Positions 9,063 through 17,776 of a stretch of 64,000 nucleotides of DNA are shown piece by piece. A program made the translations under genes and the position numbers. The stretch's first letter is position 1, and each line of letters starts with the position of its first letter. The stretch is taken from NCBI RefSeq assembly GCF_003260205.1, contig NZ_QERF01000010.1, positions 1-64,000 on the forward strand, in the 5' to 3' direction. The notes under the pieces are model-generated. The model had not been told where the DNA came from. It saw only the letters and a program-made list of their open reading frames with translations, and made no database searches. This DNA is from Winogradskyella tangerina (GTDB lineage Bacteria; Bacteroidota; Bacteroidia; Flavobacteriales; Flavobacteriaceae).

Positions 9063-11633
9063 TTAAAATTGTTGTCCAATAATGAAGTGCGTTTGCCAAC
9101 CACTTTTTTGAGTATCTCCAGGAACAGGGTCAAATCCATGTCCGAAGTCTATACCTAAAAGTCCGAATGCTGGCATAAAAATTCGTATACCCAATCCTGC
9201 TGATCTCTGAAGGTCGAAAGGATTGAAATCTCTAAAGCTATTAACAGATTGACCACCTTCAATAAATGATAAACCGTATATTTTTGCTTGTTGCCCTAAG
9301 GTAATAGGGTAGCGTAATTCAAGAGAAAACTTATTGTAGATCGAGCCACCATCTTGAGTCGACAACGACTGATTAGGGTAACCTCTTAGCTGAATGATTT
9401 CTCTACCATCTAGGGCAAAGTTTCCTAAACCGTCACCACCAACAAAGAAACGTTCAAAAGGAATAACGCCTCTATCGTTATTATAGGCGCCAAGGAATCC
9501 GAATTCTACACTCGGTCGTAATACAAGTTTTTTAGTAAGCTCTGTATACCAATCTCCCTTGAATTTAATTTTATAGAATTCTAACCATTTAAATCGTTCC
9601 TGATCTATTTCACCAATACGCTCAAGATCTTCAGGGTCTGATGGGTCTAATTGATCTCTTTCTTCACGAAGTGATTTGTAATCCACACCGTTTACCAATG
9701 AATAAGGGAATGAGAATTTCGCTGAAACGGTAAAGTTAGATCCACCAGTTGGATAAATCGGGTCAGTATAAAGGTTGTTTCTACTTAAGCCAATGGTATA
9801 CGAAAGGTTATTCGCCGTACCATCACCGAAAGTAAATAAACCAGTATTGTAATTCTTTAGGTCATAATTCTGATAACTGATAGCTTGCGATAGTAAGAAG
9901 TAATCGTCTGGTTTGTTCAATCTGGTTGAAACACCAACAGTTAAACCAAGAATATTGAATCGTCTGTCTCTATCAGCTCTACGCGTCTGTGGATCGAATA
10001 AGAACTGTCTTGAATACGAGACCGACGTTGATAATTGGAATGGTTTTTTACCACCTAACCATGGCTCACTGAAGGAGAAACTATAAGTTTGAAAAAACTG
10101 ACTCGCCTGCAAACGTAATGCTAAACTTTGTCCGTCACCTCTTGGTACTGGCTTATAGGCATCTTTGTTAAAAATATCTTTGATAGCGAAGTTATTGAAG
10201 GATAACCCTAATGTACCAATGAATCCACCGCCACCGTAACCACCTTGTAATTGAATTTGGCTAGATCCTTGTTCAACAACTTCGTATTCTATATCTAAAG
10301 TTCCGTCAACTGGGTTTGGATTTTTAATATTTGGAACAAGCTGCTGTGCATCAAAAAATCCAAGTTGCCCTAATTCTCGAAGGGTTCTGATAATTTGAGA
10401 TTTACTGTAGAGCTCTCCCGGACGAGTTCTTATTTCTCTGTATATAACGTGGTCATTTGTGACGTCATTTCCTACTACGGTTACGTTATTAAAGTAGGCC
10501 GGTTTACCTTCAGAAATACGAATTTCCATATCAATAACATTGCCTTCAGCACTTACTTCAACCGGATTAATAGTTGAAAACAGATAACCTGTGTTCTGGT
10601 AGGCATTGGTTAAACTTGCAGCATCAGGATCGTTAGGATCATCGATGCGTTCTCTAAGTTCAACACCATTATATACATCACCTTCAACAATACCTAGGAA
10701 ATTGGCAAGCTGTTTATCTGTATAAACCGTGTTTCCAACAAAGTCTATTTTTCCGAAGGTGTATTTTTCGCCTTCTTCTACTCTGATATCTAAGCTTATG
10801 GTTTTGTCGTTATTATAGATGATTGAGTCTGAAATGATTCGTGCATCTCTATACCCGTTTTCTTTGTACTTATCAATAACACTAACAAGGTCTTCTCTAA
10901 AATCTTCTTCAATATATTTCGAACGTTTAAGAATGCGAATCGGATTCTTTTTCTTGGTGTTCTTCATCGCTTTGCGAAGTTTTTTCGCTTTGATTTTATC
11001 ATTACCGATGAAGTTGATCTTTCTAATTTTTACTTTCTCACCGCGATCGATTTTCACTACCATGTTCACACGTTCCTTTTCGATAGAGTCGATAACTTTT
11101 GAAGTCGTAATATTAACCTTAGTATTTAAATAGCCTTTCTTTTTATATTTATTGGTAAGGTAATTTCTGGTTGTAGCAATAAGGTTTTCAGTTACTTTTT
11201 GCCCGGCCTGAAGCTTATTTTCGCTAATAATCTCGTCTATTTTACCTTTCTTAACTCCAAGAACAGTGACATCTTTTAACTCTGGTAGATCGATGAGTTT
11301 TATTTCTAAATCGGCCGTATTTCCATCAATATTTGTGATGTAAATATCTATACTACTAAATAAATTAGATTTCCAGAGGGTTTTTACTGCGTTGGCAATT
11401 TTTTCACCTCCAACCTGAATTTCTTCATTTTTACGCAGCTTCGAATAAGCAATTATAGTTTGAGGACTAAAGTTGGTATTACCAGTTACTGTAATCTCTT
11501 TAATTAAATATGTAGCGCCACTTCCTTGACCATAACTATTAAATGAAAGACTAAATAGTATTAGGGTTATTATTAAAGTTGCAAGGGATTTTGATTGACT
11601 AATATTAAGTAAGTTGTTCGCTTGTTTTTCCAA
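9063..11633 (-). CDS. bamA: Outer membrane protein assembly factor BamA
   Basis: The 856-residue product has a signal peptide, a chain of POTRA domains (about 35-440) and a C-terminal Omp85 beta-barrel ending in aromatic-rich strands with a terminal Phe (IIGQQF). It inserts barrel proteins into the outer membrane. The barrel contains LRGYPNQSL, the conserved lid-loop type motif of Omp85 proteins. The start overlaps the 3' end of uppS by 29 bases, and two Skp-like chaperone genes follow, so one operon is likely. Confidence 0.95.
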   Translation of the reverse strand: MEKQANNLLNISQSKSLATLIITLILFSLSFNSYGQGSGATYLIKEITVTGNTNFSPQTIIAYSKLRKNEEIQVGGEKIANAVKTLWKSNLFSSIDIYITNIDGNTADLEIKLIDLPELKDVTVLGVKKGKIDEIISENKLQAGQKVTENLIATTRNYLTNKYKKKGYLNTKVNITTSKVIDSIEKERVNMVVKIDRGEKVKIRKINFIGNDKIKAKKLRKAMKNTKKKNPIRILKRSKYIEEDFREDLVSVIDKYKENGYRDARIISDSIIYNNDKTISLDIRVEEGEKYTFGKIDFVGNTVYTDKQLANFLGIVEGDVYNGVELRERIDDPNDPDAASLTNAYQNTGYLFSTINPVEVSAEGNVIDMEIRISEGKPAYFNNVTVVGNDVTNDHVIYREIRTRPGELYSKSQIIRTLRELGQLGFFDAQQLVPNIKNPNPVDGTLDIEYEVVEQGSSQIQLQGGYGGGGFIGTLGLSFNNFAIKDIFNKDAYKPVPRGDGQSLALRLQASQFFQTYSFSFSEPWLGGKKPFQLSTSVSYSRQFLFDPQTRRADRDRRFNILGLTVGVSTRLNKPDDYFLLSQAISYQNYDLKNYNTGLFTFGDGTANNLSYTIGLSRNNLYTDPIYPTGGSNFTVSAKFSFPYSLVNGVDYKSLREERDQLDPSDPEDLERIGEIDQERFKWLEFYKIKFKGDWYTELTKKLVLRPSVEFGFLGAYNNDRGVIPFERFFVGGDGLGNFALDGREIIQLRGYPNQSLSTQDGGSIYNKFSLELRYPITLGQQAKIYGLSFIEGGQSVNSFRDFNPFDLQRSAGLGIRIFMPAFGLLGIDFGHGFDPVPGDTQKSGWQTHFIIGQQF

Positions 11634-12345
11634 ATCTTCGTTCTCTATTTTGATAATTTATGAGTGCTTCATACAGATTTTCTTTCTTAAAATCTGGCCA
11701 TAAAATATCTGTAAAATACAATTCTGCATAGGCTATTTGCCATAGCAAAAAATTACTGATTCTCTGTTCACCGCTTGTGCGAATTAGCAGGTCAACATCT
11801 GGTAAATTTTGCGTGTAAAGATGCTTATTTATAATGGATTCATCAATACTTTCGGGAGAAATTATATTATTTTTAACTTTAACTGATAATTCTTTAATAA
11901 CATTAACAATTTCTTCACGAGATCCGTAGCTCAAAGCCAATGTTAATGTCATATTTGTATTATTTTTTGTCTTTTCTATAACATCTAACAGTTCGTGTTG
12001 TGCCTTTTGAGGTAAATCATGAAGCGATCCAATGGCCGAAAGTTTAATATTATTGTCTTGAAGTGTTTTAATTTCCTTTTTTAGGGACTTAACTAAAAGT
12101 TTCATTAAGGTCTGAACCTCTAGCTTTGGGCGTTTCCAGTTTTCTGTTGAAAAGGCATAAAGGGTTAAATTCTTTATGCCGATTTCGGCACTTGCCTCAA
12201 CGGCTTCTCTTACGGCTTTGGTACCATTTTCATGACCAATAACACGCATAAATCCCTTTTGTTTTGCCCAACGGCCGTTGCCATCCATGATAATGGCGAC
12301 ATGATTAGGAAGTTTTTCTTTGTGTATTTGTTCTTTCAGCTCCAT
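11605..12345 (-). CDS. uppS: Isoprenyl transferase (undecaprenyl diphosphate synthase)
   Basis: The 246-residue cis-prenyltransferase shows HVAIIMDGNGRWA (catalytic Asp), the LTLYAFSTENW stretch and the C-terminal LLIRTSGEQRISNF motif. It makes the C55 lipid carrier precursor used for peptidoglycan and surface glycans. It directly abuts the DUF6089 gene upstream and overlaps bamA downstream, giving an envelope-biogenesis operon. Confidence 0.95.
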   Translation of the reverse strand: MELKEQIHKEKLPNHVAIIMDGNGRWAKQKGFMRVIGHENGTKAVREAVEASAEIGIKNLTLYAFSTENWKRPKLEVQTLMKLLVKSLKKEIKTLQDNNIKLSAIGSLHDLPQKAQHELLDVIEKTKNNTNMTLTLALSYGSREEIVNVIKELSVKVKNNIISPESIDESIINKHLYTQNLPDVDLLIRTSGEQRISNFLLWQIAYAELYFTDILWPDFKKENLYEALINYQNRERRFGKTSEQLT

Positions 12346-13035
12346 TTAAAAATTGCAATAGCAAGGTCGTCTTCCAAAGGTGTAAGTTAAGGTAATTCCT
12401 GAAAATACATACCAATCATTACTATTTGTGTTACCAAAACTAAATTGATCTCTAAATTCTCCATCCGGAACACTACCATCTAACTCATCCGAAAAGGTGT
12501 ATCGTGCCCCTATTTCTGCGGCAAGTACAAAATGATTACTTATGTTGGTTTTATACCCTAAAACCATGGGAATACCATAAGCCCAACTATTTGTGTTTTC
12601 GGGAGTATAGACACCATTTTGATCAAAAAAATAATTGTCGTGATTAGCAACCGAAATACCCGAATACAAATATGGTGTTCCTTTCATGCCACTGGTATGC
12701 AGGTCAAATTCCCAAAAGGTGAATTCCATTCCTGCTGAGAATTCAAAAATACTAGTATTGAAAGAATAGCCACGCTGAATACGTCTTGGATCATCTGATT
12801 TACCATCTATTCCTTCAAGATCAGAAAAAATAAATGAAGCTCTAAATGAATGTCGTGGACTTCTATTCCATTTTAAAATAGCGCCAAAGGCGGCCTGATT
12901 TGGAGATATATAATCGGTGGCACCAACATCACCAATAAAATTACTTCCACCAACAAACACGCCCACTTCATAGATTTGGGCTTCAGTGCTTTGAAGGAAG
13001 CAAATACTTGTAAAAATTAGGAAAAAATACCTCAT
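12346..13035 (-). CDS. DUF6089-type outer-membrane beta-barrel protein
   Basis: The 229-residue product has a signal peptide (ending TEAQ) and regular amphipathic strands with aromatic ends. Early residues YEVGVFVGGSNFIGDVG and the tail YTFGRRPCYCNF look like the DUF6089 family of Bacteroidota, which commonly precedes uppS and bamA. A structural or accessory role in the outer membrane is likely but unproven. Confidence 0.8.
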   Translation of the reverse strand: MRYFFLIFTSICFLQSTEAQIYEVGVFVGGSNFIGDVGATDYISPNQAAFGAILKWNRSPRHSFRASFIFSDLEGIDGKSDDPRRIQRGYSFNTSIFEFSAGMEFTFWEFDLHTSGMKGTPYLYSGISVANHDNYFFDQNGVYTPENTNSWAYGIPMVLGYKTNISNHFVLAAEIGARYTFSDELDGSVPDGEFRDQFSFGNTNSNDWYVFSGITLTYTFGRRPCYCNF

Positions 13036-13147
13036 AAATTTTTCAAAGTTCGCAAATATAACAATTATGATTAGCCTATAATAATTTGACAGAAAATGTC
13101 TTACAGATTAACAGTATTTATGGGCTTTTATTGTATGAAAGCGTAGT

Positions 13148-14026
13148 TTAGTTACGTCGGTCTTCGCCCCAAAGTAACTTTTTTCTGAGGGTATCTAAAA
13201 AGGTTTCATTTAGGCGCTCTACCATTCTTATACTAAAGTCTGCTTTTTGAACCTTTACCGTTGTTGAATTTGGTAGTGTTACAATTCTCGAATCTAAAGA
13301 CATTAAGAATTGATCTTCTCTGCCATCAACATTGAAAGTCACGGTTGTGTCATCAGGGATGATCAATGGACGTGCGCTGAGGTTATGTGGCGCTATGGGC
13401 GTAAGAGCGAAATTTTTAGCATCTGGCGCAATTACTGGTCCGCCGCAACTTAGAGAATATCCTGTTGAACCTGTTGGCGTAGACAGAATAAGACCATCAG
13501 CCCAATATGAGGTAAGGTATTCATCATTAAGATGTGTTTTAACCGTAATCATGGAGGTGGTATTCTTTCGGCTTAACGCGATCTCATTAAGTGCAAAATT
13601 TGTGTTTTCGATGGCGCCATTCGAAGGCTCTGTTGTGACGCTCAATAGGGAACGTTCAGAAATTTTATAGTTGTTTTTGAATATTTCAGAAAGAGCCTCT
13701 TCGATTTCTTCAGTTTGAATAGTGGCCAAAAACCCTAAGCGCCCTGTATTGATACCTACTATCGGAATGCCAGAATCTCTTACATAGGTTATTGCTCGAA
13801 GTATTGTACCATCACCACCTATACTTATAAGTAGATCATAACTATTGTCTAATTCTGAAAACGTCCTTACGGCCGAACTGTTTTGAATAGCTTCATTTTG
13901 CTGACTCAGAAAATCTTGCTCTACAAAAATTCCAACTTTATGATCTAGTAAAACTTCTAGAAGGATCTCGAATGCTTTTTGAGTAGAATCTTTCGCGTAA
14001 TTCTGACCGTAAACTGCAACTTTCAT
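13148..14026 (-). CDS. nadK: NAD kinase
   Basis: It phosphorylates NAD to NADP. The 292-residue product has the GGDGT motif (ISIGGDGTILRA), the NTGRLGFLA stretch and the nucleotide-binding STPTGSTGYSLSCGGP segment. Length and motif order are normal. It lies two bases after the CBS-domain gene on the same strand, so translation may be coupled. Confidence 0.95.
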   Translation of the reverse strand: MKVAVYGQNYAKDSTQKAFEILLEVLLDHKVGIFVEQDFLSQQNEAIQNSSAVRTFSELDNSYDLLISIGGDGTILRAITYVRDSGIPIVGINTGRLGFLATIQTEEIEEALSEIFKNNYKISERSLLSVTTEPSNGAIENTNFALNEIALSRKNTTSMITVKTHLNDEYLTSYWADGLILSTPTGSTGYSLSCGGPVIAPDAKNFALTPIAPHNLSARPLIIPDDTTVTFNVDGREDQFLMSLDSRIVTLPNSTTVKVQKADFSIRMVERLNETFLDTLRKKLLWGEDRRN

Positions 14027-14028
14027 AA

Positions 14029-14685
14029 TTACATATTTAGGTATTTGTCTAAATATTGTGAGCGTTCCTTAAGACTTTCGATATAAGAATCTTCCTCATG
14101 GCCAGATACAATATTGTAACTATAGCGTCTAAAGGTTTGAATGACATCGTTAAGGCTAGTATTACTTATTTTCAGTGTAATCTGAAGTAGATCTGTGCTC
14201 ATCTTTGAAATAAATGCACCTAATAACTTCGCATCATTCGATTCTACAATTTGACTAATTTCACTAAACGAATAATCGTTAATACCCTTTTCAATTACAA
14301 TAATGCCACCTGGTTCAGAAAAAAACGGAGTTTCGTTGAACAAATGAATAATATCATTGAGTTCGTAATACCCTAAGTAGGTGTTATTATCATCCAGAAC
14401 AGGCATAATATTACAGTCGTGCTCAGCATAAGCCTCGAGTACGTCTAACCAATTTGTGGTTGGCCTAACGTAAAACCCTTCAATAGTGTATTTACAATCA
14501 TTGATAGATTTAGCACCATCAAAACAATGGGCGTCGGTTTCAGAAATACAACCCAAATATACACCATCATTCTGAATAGGAATATGCGAGTAGGTCAACT
14601 GATTGAACAGCATTTGTAGATCGCTAATTTTATCAGTGATACTCAATGGTTTTATATCATTTATTATAAATTCCTGTAAGTGCAT
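14029..14685 (-). CDS. CBS-domain protein
   Basis: The 218-residue soluble protein has two CBS repeats (about 10-60 and 75-125), seen in YSHIPIQNDGVYLGCISETD and NIMPVLDDNNTYLGYYEL. The C-terminal region of about 80 residues resembles a small ACT-like regulatory fold. CBS pairs usually sense adenine nucleotides. It is paired with nadK downstream and divergent from pdxJ. No enzyme domain is attached, and the partner is unknown. Confidence 0.8.
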   Translation of the reverse strand: MHLQEFIINDIKPLSITDKISDLQMLFNQLTYSHIPIQNDGVYLGCISETDAHCFDGAKSINDCKYTIEGFYVRPTTNWLDVLEAYAEHDCNIMPVLDDNNTYLGYYELNDIIHLFNETPFFSEPGGIIVIEKGINDYSFSEISQIVESNDAKLLGAFISKMSTDLLQITLKISNTSLNDVIQTFRRYSYNIVSGHEEDSYIESLKERSQYLDKYLNM

Positions 14686-14748
14686 AACGTGGGTTCAATA
14701 TCTTGCAAATTAATCAAAAATAACCATAAAAACCCAAGATGAGTTCTG

Positions 14749-14756
14749 TATTTTTG
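14749..14756 (+). promoter_or_regulatory. Candidate -7 promoter box for pdxJ
   Basis: TATTTTTG matches the Bacteroidota -7 consensus TAnnTTTG and lies 19 bases before the pdxJ start. No good -33 TTG is visible at the standard distance, so confidence is moderate. Confidence 0.45.
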
Positions 14757-14775
14757 TGTTTCAAAATTTAATGGA

Positions 14776-15489
14776 ATGACAAAGTTAAGCGTTAATATTA
14801 ATAAGATCGCAACACTTAGAAATAGCAGAGGAGGCGACGTACCTAATGTGGTTCAATTTGCAAAAGATGTTCAGCGTTTTGGGGCTGAGGGAGTTACCAT
14901 TCATCCTCGACCAGATGAACGTCATATTCGTTACAAGGATGCTTATGATTTAAAACCAGAAGTCTATACTGAATATAACATTGAGGGCAACCCTATTCCA
15001 AAATTTATAGAAATGGTTTTAGAGATCAAGCCAACCCAAGTCACTTTGGTTCCGGATGCTGTAGATGCTATTACCTCTAATGCCGGTTGGGATACTATTA
15101 AGCACAAAGATTTCTTGGTTGATGTTATTCAGACGTTTAAAGAAAGTGGTATTAGAACATCCATTTTTGTTGATCCAGATCTGCATCAAATTGAAGGCGC
15201 CAAGGAAACAGGAACCGATCGTATTGAATTATATACCGAAGCCTATGCTCATCAATACGGCTTAGGCAATAAAGCGGCTATTCAACCTTATATGGAATGC
15301 GCCGGTTTAGCAAATGCGCTTGGGCTTGGAGTTAACGCTGGGCACGATCTTTCCTTAGATAATATTGCTTATTTCAAAGAAAACATCACTGGACTTTTAG
15401 AAGTTTCTATCGGGCATGCTTTAATTTCTGAAAGCTTATATATGGGTGTTGAAAATGTGATTAAAATGTATCTCGAAAAGCTCAAATGA
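14776..15489 (+). CDS. pdxJ: Pyridoxine 5'-phosphate synthase
   Basis: It condenses 3-amino-2-oxopropyl phosphate and 1-deoxyxylulose 5-phosphate to pyridoxine phosphate. The 237-residue TIM barrel has LSVNINKIATLRNSRGG near the start, HPRPDERHI, LVPD, the catalytic-type Glu in IELYTEAYAHQ, and NAGHDLSLDN. Length and motifs are typical. It overlaps the following hydrolase gene by four bases. Confidence 0.96.
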   Translation: MTKLSVNINKIATLRNSRGGDVPNVVQFAKDVQRFGAEGVTIHPRPDERHIRYKDAYDLKPEVYTEYNIEGNPIPKFIEMVLEIKPTQVTLVPDAVDAITSNAGWDTIKHKDFLVDVIQTFKESGIRTSIFVDPDLHQIEGAKETGTDRIELYTEAYAHQYGLGNKAAIQPYMECAGLANALGLGVNAGHDLSLDNIAYFKENITGLLEVSIGHALISESLYMGVENVIKMYLEKLK

Positions 15490-16250
15490 TATTACATTCA
15501 AACATTATAGGTGAAGGAAAACCATTTCTTATTCTGCACGGATTTCTAGGAATGGGAGATAACTGGAAAACCTTAGCGCGGCAATTTTCTCAGTCTAATT
15601 TTGAAGTGCACCTGGTAGATCAACGCAATCACGGTCGTAGTTTTCATGATGAGAATTTTGATTATGAACTGATGGCTGAAGACCTATTGCAGTATTGCAA
15701 TACCCATAATTTAGCTGATATCACATTACTAGGGCATTCAATGGGTGGTAAAACGGCCATGCTATTCGCCACAACCTATCCGGATTTGGTAAGTAAACTA
15801 TTGGTAGCTGATATTTCACCACGGTACTATCCGGTGCATCACGATGCTATTTTGAATGGATTAAGTCAATTAGATTTTTCGAAGATCAAAACCCGAGGAG
15901 AAGCAGATCAAGTACTTAGTGATTTTGTGCCAGAAATAGGAACGCGAATGTTCTTACTAAAAAATTTGTATTGGGTTGAAAAAGGCCAGCTAGGCTTAAG
16001 AATAAATCTCCCTGTACTAAAAGAAAATGTATCTGAAGTAGGTGAGGCGTTGCCAATGCATGCTACCTTTAACAAGGACACTCTATTTTTGAGAGGTGAC
16101 CGTTCAGAATATATAGGACCACAAGACGAGGCTATAATTCGTCGTCATTTTCCACAGTCTGAAATTGTTACCATAAATGATGCGGGTCATTGGCTACATG
16201 CTGAAAATCCAAAGGATTTTTATGAAGAAGTGATCAACTTTATCCAGTAA
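15486..16250 (+). CDS. Alpha/beta hydrolase (YbfF-like esterase)
   Basis: The 254-residue cytoplasmic hydrolase has the oxyanion-region motif LHGFLGMGDNW, the nucleophile elbow GHSMGG and a C-terminal DAGHWLHAENP with the catalytic His. The VDQRNHGRS stretch fits the YbfF-type subgroup. The natural ester substrate is not known. It overlaps pdxJ by four bases and is probably translated with it. Confidence 0.88.
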   Translation: MILHSNIIGEGKPFLILHGFLGMGDNWKTLARQFSQSNFEVHLVDQRNHGRSFHDENFDYELMAEDLLQYCNTHNLADITLLGHSMGGKTAMLFATTYPDLVSKLLVADISPRYYPVHHDAILNGLSQLDFSKIKTRGEADQVLSDFVPEIGTRMFLLKNLYWVEKGQLGLRINLPVLKENVSEVGEALPMHATFNKDTLFLRGDRSEYIGPQDEAIIRRHFPQSEIVTINDAGHWLHAENPKDFYEEVINFIQ

Positions 16251-16263
16251 TTAAAAATTTAAA

Positions 16264-17343
16264 ATGAAGTATTTCTTAATCTTAATCGCGACCTTTTTTA
16301 GTCAACATGTTTTGTTTGCTCAAGATCAACCTGATGGACCTTATAAAGATTATTACGATTCAGGAGAGTTATATATAGAAGGACAATACAAGGATAATAA
16401 GCGTGTAGGAGAATGGAAAAAATTCCATAAAAATGGCCAATTATCAAAAATTTACAGCTATACGGATGGTAAATTAAACAAAGAGGAGATTTCTTATACC
16501 GAAGACGGTAAGGTTAGTACTAAGGTGATAAAGCAAGGTGAAGGTTTTCTTAGAATTGGTTATTACGAAAATGGTAATTTAATGTATGAACGACAACTAG
16601 ATTCTGGCTATTATAAGAGCTTTTATGAAAATGGCGTAAAGGAAATTGAAGCCCATTACATTGACAATGAACTCTCAGGAAAATGGAAGAAATTCAATGA
16701 GGATGGGAATTTAGAATGGGTAGTGACTTATCAAGATGGTTACAGGCATGGGATTTATCAAAAATACTACCCTAGCGGAAAACTTAAAGTTGAAGGTCTT
16801 ATGCTAAAGGAAAAGAAGCAAAGCACACAATGGCGCTATAGAGAAGATGAAACCTTAGAGTGGAAAGGATTTTATGAAGCCGATAAAGCCGCTAAAACAT
16901 GGATTAGATATGACAGAAATGGAAAAAAGATCGAAAAAATTAGAGTTAAAGATGATCCTTCTGTATTAAATTTAGAAATGACCGAAGTACCTGATGGTGT
17001 TTTAGAAAAAGTTCCTGTTTACCCGGGATGTGAAGAAGTATACGGTAACAAAGCCCGTTTAAATTGCATGAATAGAGCTGTTTCAGTTTTTGTAAGCGAA
17101 AATTTTGATTCAGATTTGGCTAATAAGTTGGGTCTTTACGGGAAGTATAGAATTTTAGTTCAATTTAGAGTAGATAAATCGGGTGCTGTTACTCATGCCA
17201 AAGCAAAGGCGCGCGATTCAAAGTTAGCAGAAGAAGCGGTTAGGGTGATTAATTTATTACCTAGTATGAAACCAGGAGAGCAAAAAGGAAAACCAGTGAT
17301 AATTCCTTTTTCATTACCTTTATTATATTCAGTACAAGACTAA
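16264..17343 (+). CDS. Secreted YwqK/MORN-repeat protein with a TonB C-terminal domain
   Basis: The 359-residue product has a signal peptide ending near FAQD. Residues 25-225 hold repeats of the type YYDSGELYIEGQYKDNKRVGEW (listed in part), the YwqK/MORN-like pattern. From about 255 to the end is a TonB C-terminal-like domain (GKYRILVQFRVDKSGAVTHA, LPSMKPGEQKGKPV). No membrane anchor beyond the signal peptide is seen, so this is not a canonical TonB energy transducer. It probably acts in the periplasm. The YwqK 'antitoxin' label of such proteins is not supported here by any toxin gene. Confidence 0.75.
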   Translation: MKYFLILIATFFSQHVLFAQDQPDGPYKDYYDSGELYIEGQYKDNKRVGEWKKFHKNGQLSKIYSYTDGKLNKEEISYTEDGKVSTKVIKQGEGFLRIGYYENGNLMYERQLDSGYYKSFYENGVKEIEAHYIDNELSGKWKKFNEDGNLEWVVTYQDGYRHGIYQKYYPSGKLKVEGLMLKEKKQSTQWRYREDETLEWKGFYEADKAAKTWIRYDRNGKKIEKIRVKDDPSVLNLEMTEVPDGVLEKVPVYPGCEEVYGNKARLNCMNRAVSVFVSENFDSDLANKLGLYGKYRILVQFRVDKSGAVTHAKAKARDSKLAEEAVRVINLLPSMKPGEQKGKPVIIPFSLPLLYSVQD

Positions 17344-17348
17344 AAATT

Positions 17349-17696
17349 ATGAATTTCATCCTTAAACTCTTACTCAATGCAGTTGCCGTTTTTGCTCTAG
17401 CCGAAATATTAAGTGGTGTTTACGTAGACGACTACCTCACATCACTTTTGGTCGCCGTTGTTTTATCAATTCTAAATGTTTTGGTAAAACCACTTCTCAT
17501 CATTTTAACATTGCCTGTAACCATCATATCTCTTGGATTATTTTTATTTGTTATTAATGCGCTAATCATTCTTCTGGCAGATAGACTCATTGATGGCTTT
17601 AGCGTAGATGGTATTTGGACTGCCATACTTTTTAGTATTCTTCTATGTATCCTTCAATCGCTTTTACATTCCTTTTTAAAAACTGAGAAAAAGTAG
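17349..17696 (+). CDS. Phage holin family (PF04020-type) membrane protein
   Basis: The 115-residue product has four hydrophobic helices. The LNVLVKPLLIILTLPVTIISLGLF region is typical of the widespread 'four-TMS holin' family (shown in positions about 40-63). Chromosomal members are not linked to phage lysis and their function is unknown. No phage genes are nearby. It starts five bases after the MORN/TonB-C gene. Confidence 0.8.
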   Translation: MNFILKLLLNAVAVFALAEILSGVYVDDYLTSLLVAVVLSILNVLVKPLLIILTLPVTIISLGLFLFVINALIILLADRLIDGFSVDGIWTAILFSILLCILQSLLHSFLKTEKK

Positions 17697-17720
17697 CTCT
17701 AAACCAAAGCATTAAAACTG

Positions 17721-17751
17721 TTGTTGGGTTGTAAAAATTGTTGTATTTTTG
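17721..17751 (+). promoter_or_regulatory. Promoter of tig
   Basis: The -7 box TATTTTTG (17744-17751) fits TAnnTTTG. TTGTTG at 17721-17726 supplies a -33 TTG at the usual distance. The predicted transcript start lies just before the ATG at 17777. Confidence 0.7.
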
Positions 17752-17776
17752 CAGCCCAATTTTAGTATCAAGAATA

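Noticed and set aside
16264-17343. YwqK-type antitoxin
   Set aside because: It is exported, ends in a TonB-like domain and has no toxin gene beside it.
17349-17696. Prophage holin
   Set aside because: The protein belongs to a widespread chromosomal four-helix family, and no phage genes surround it.
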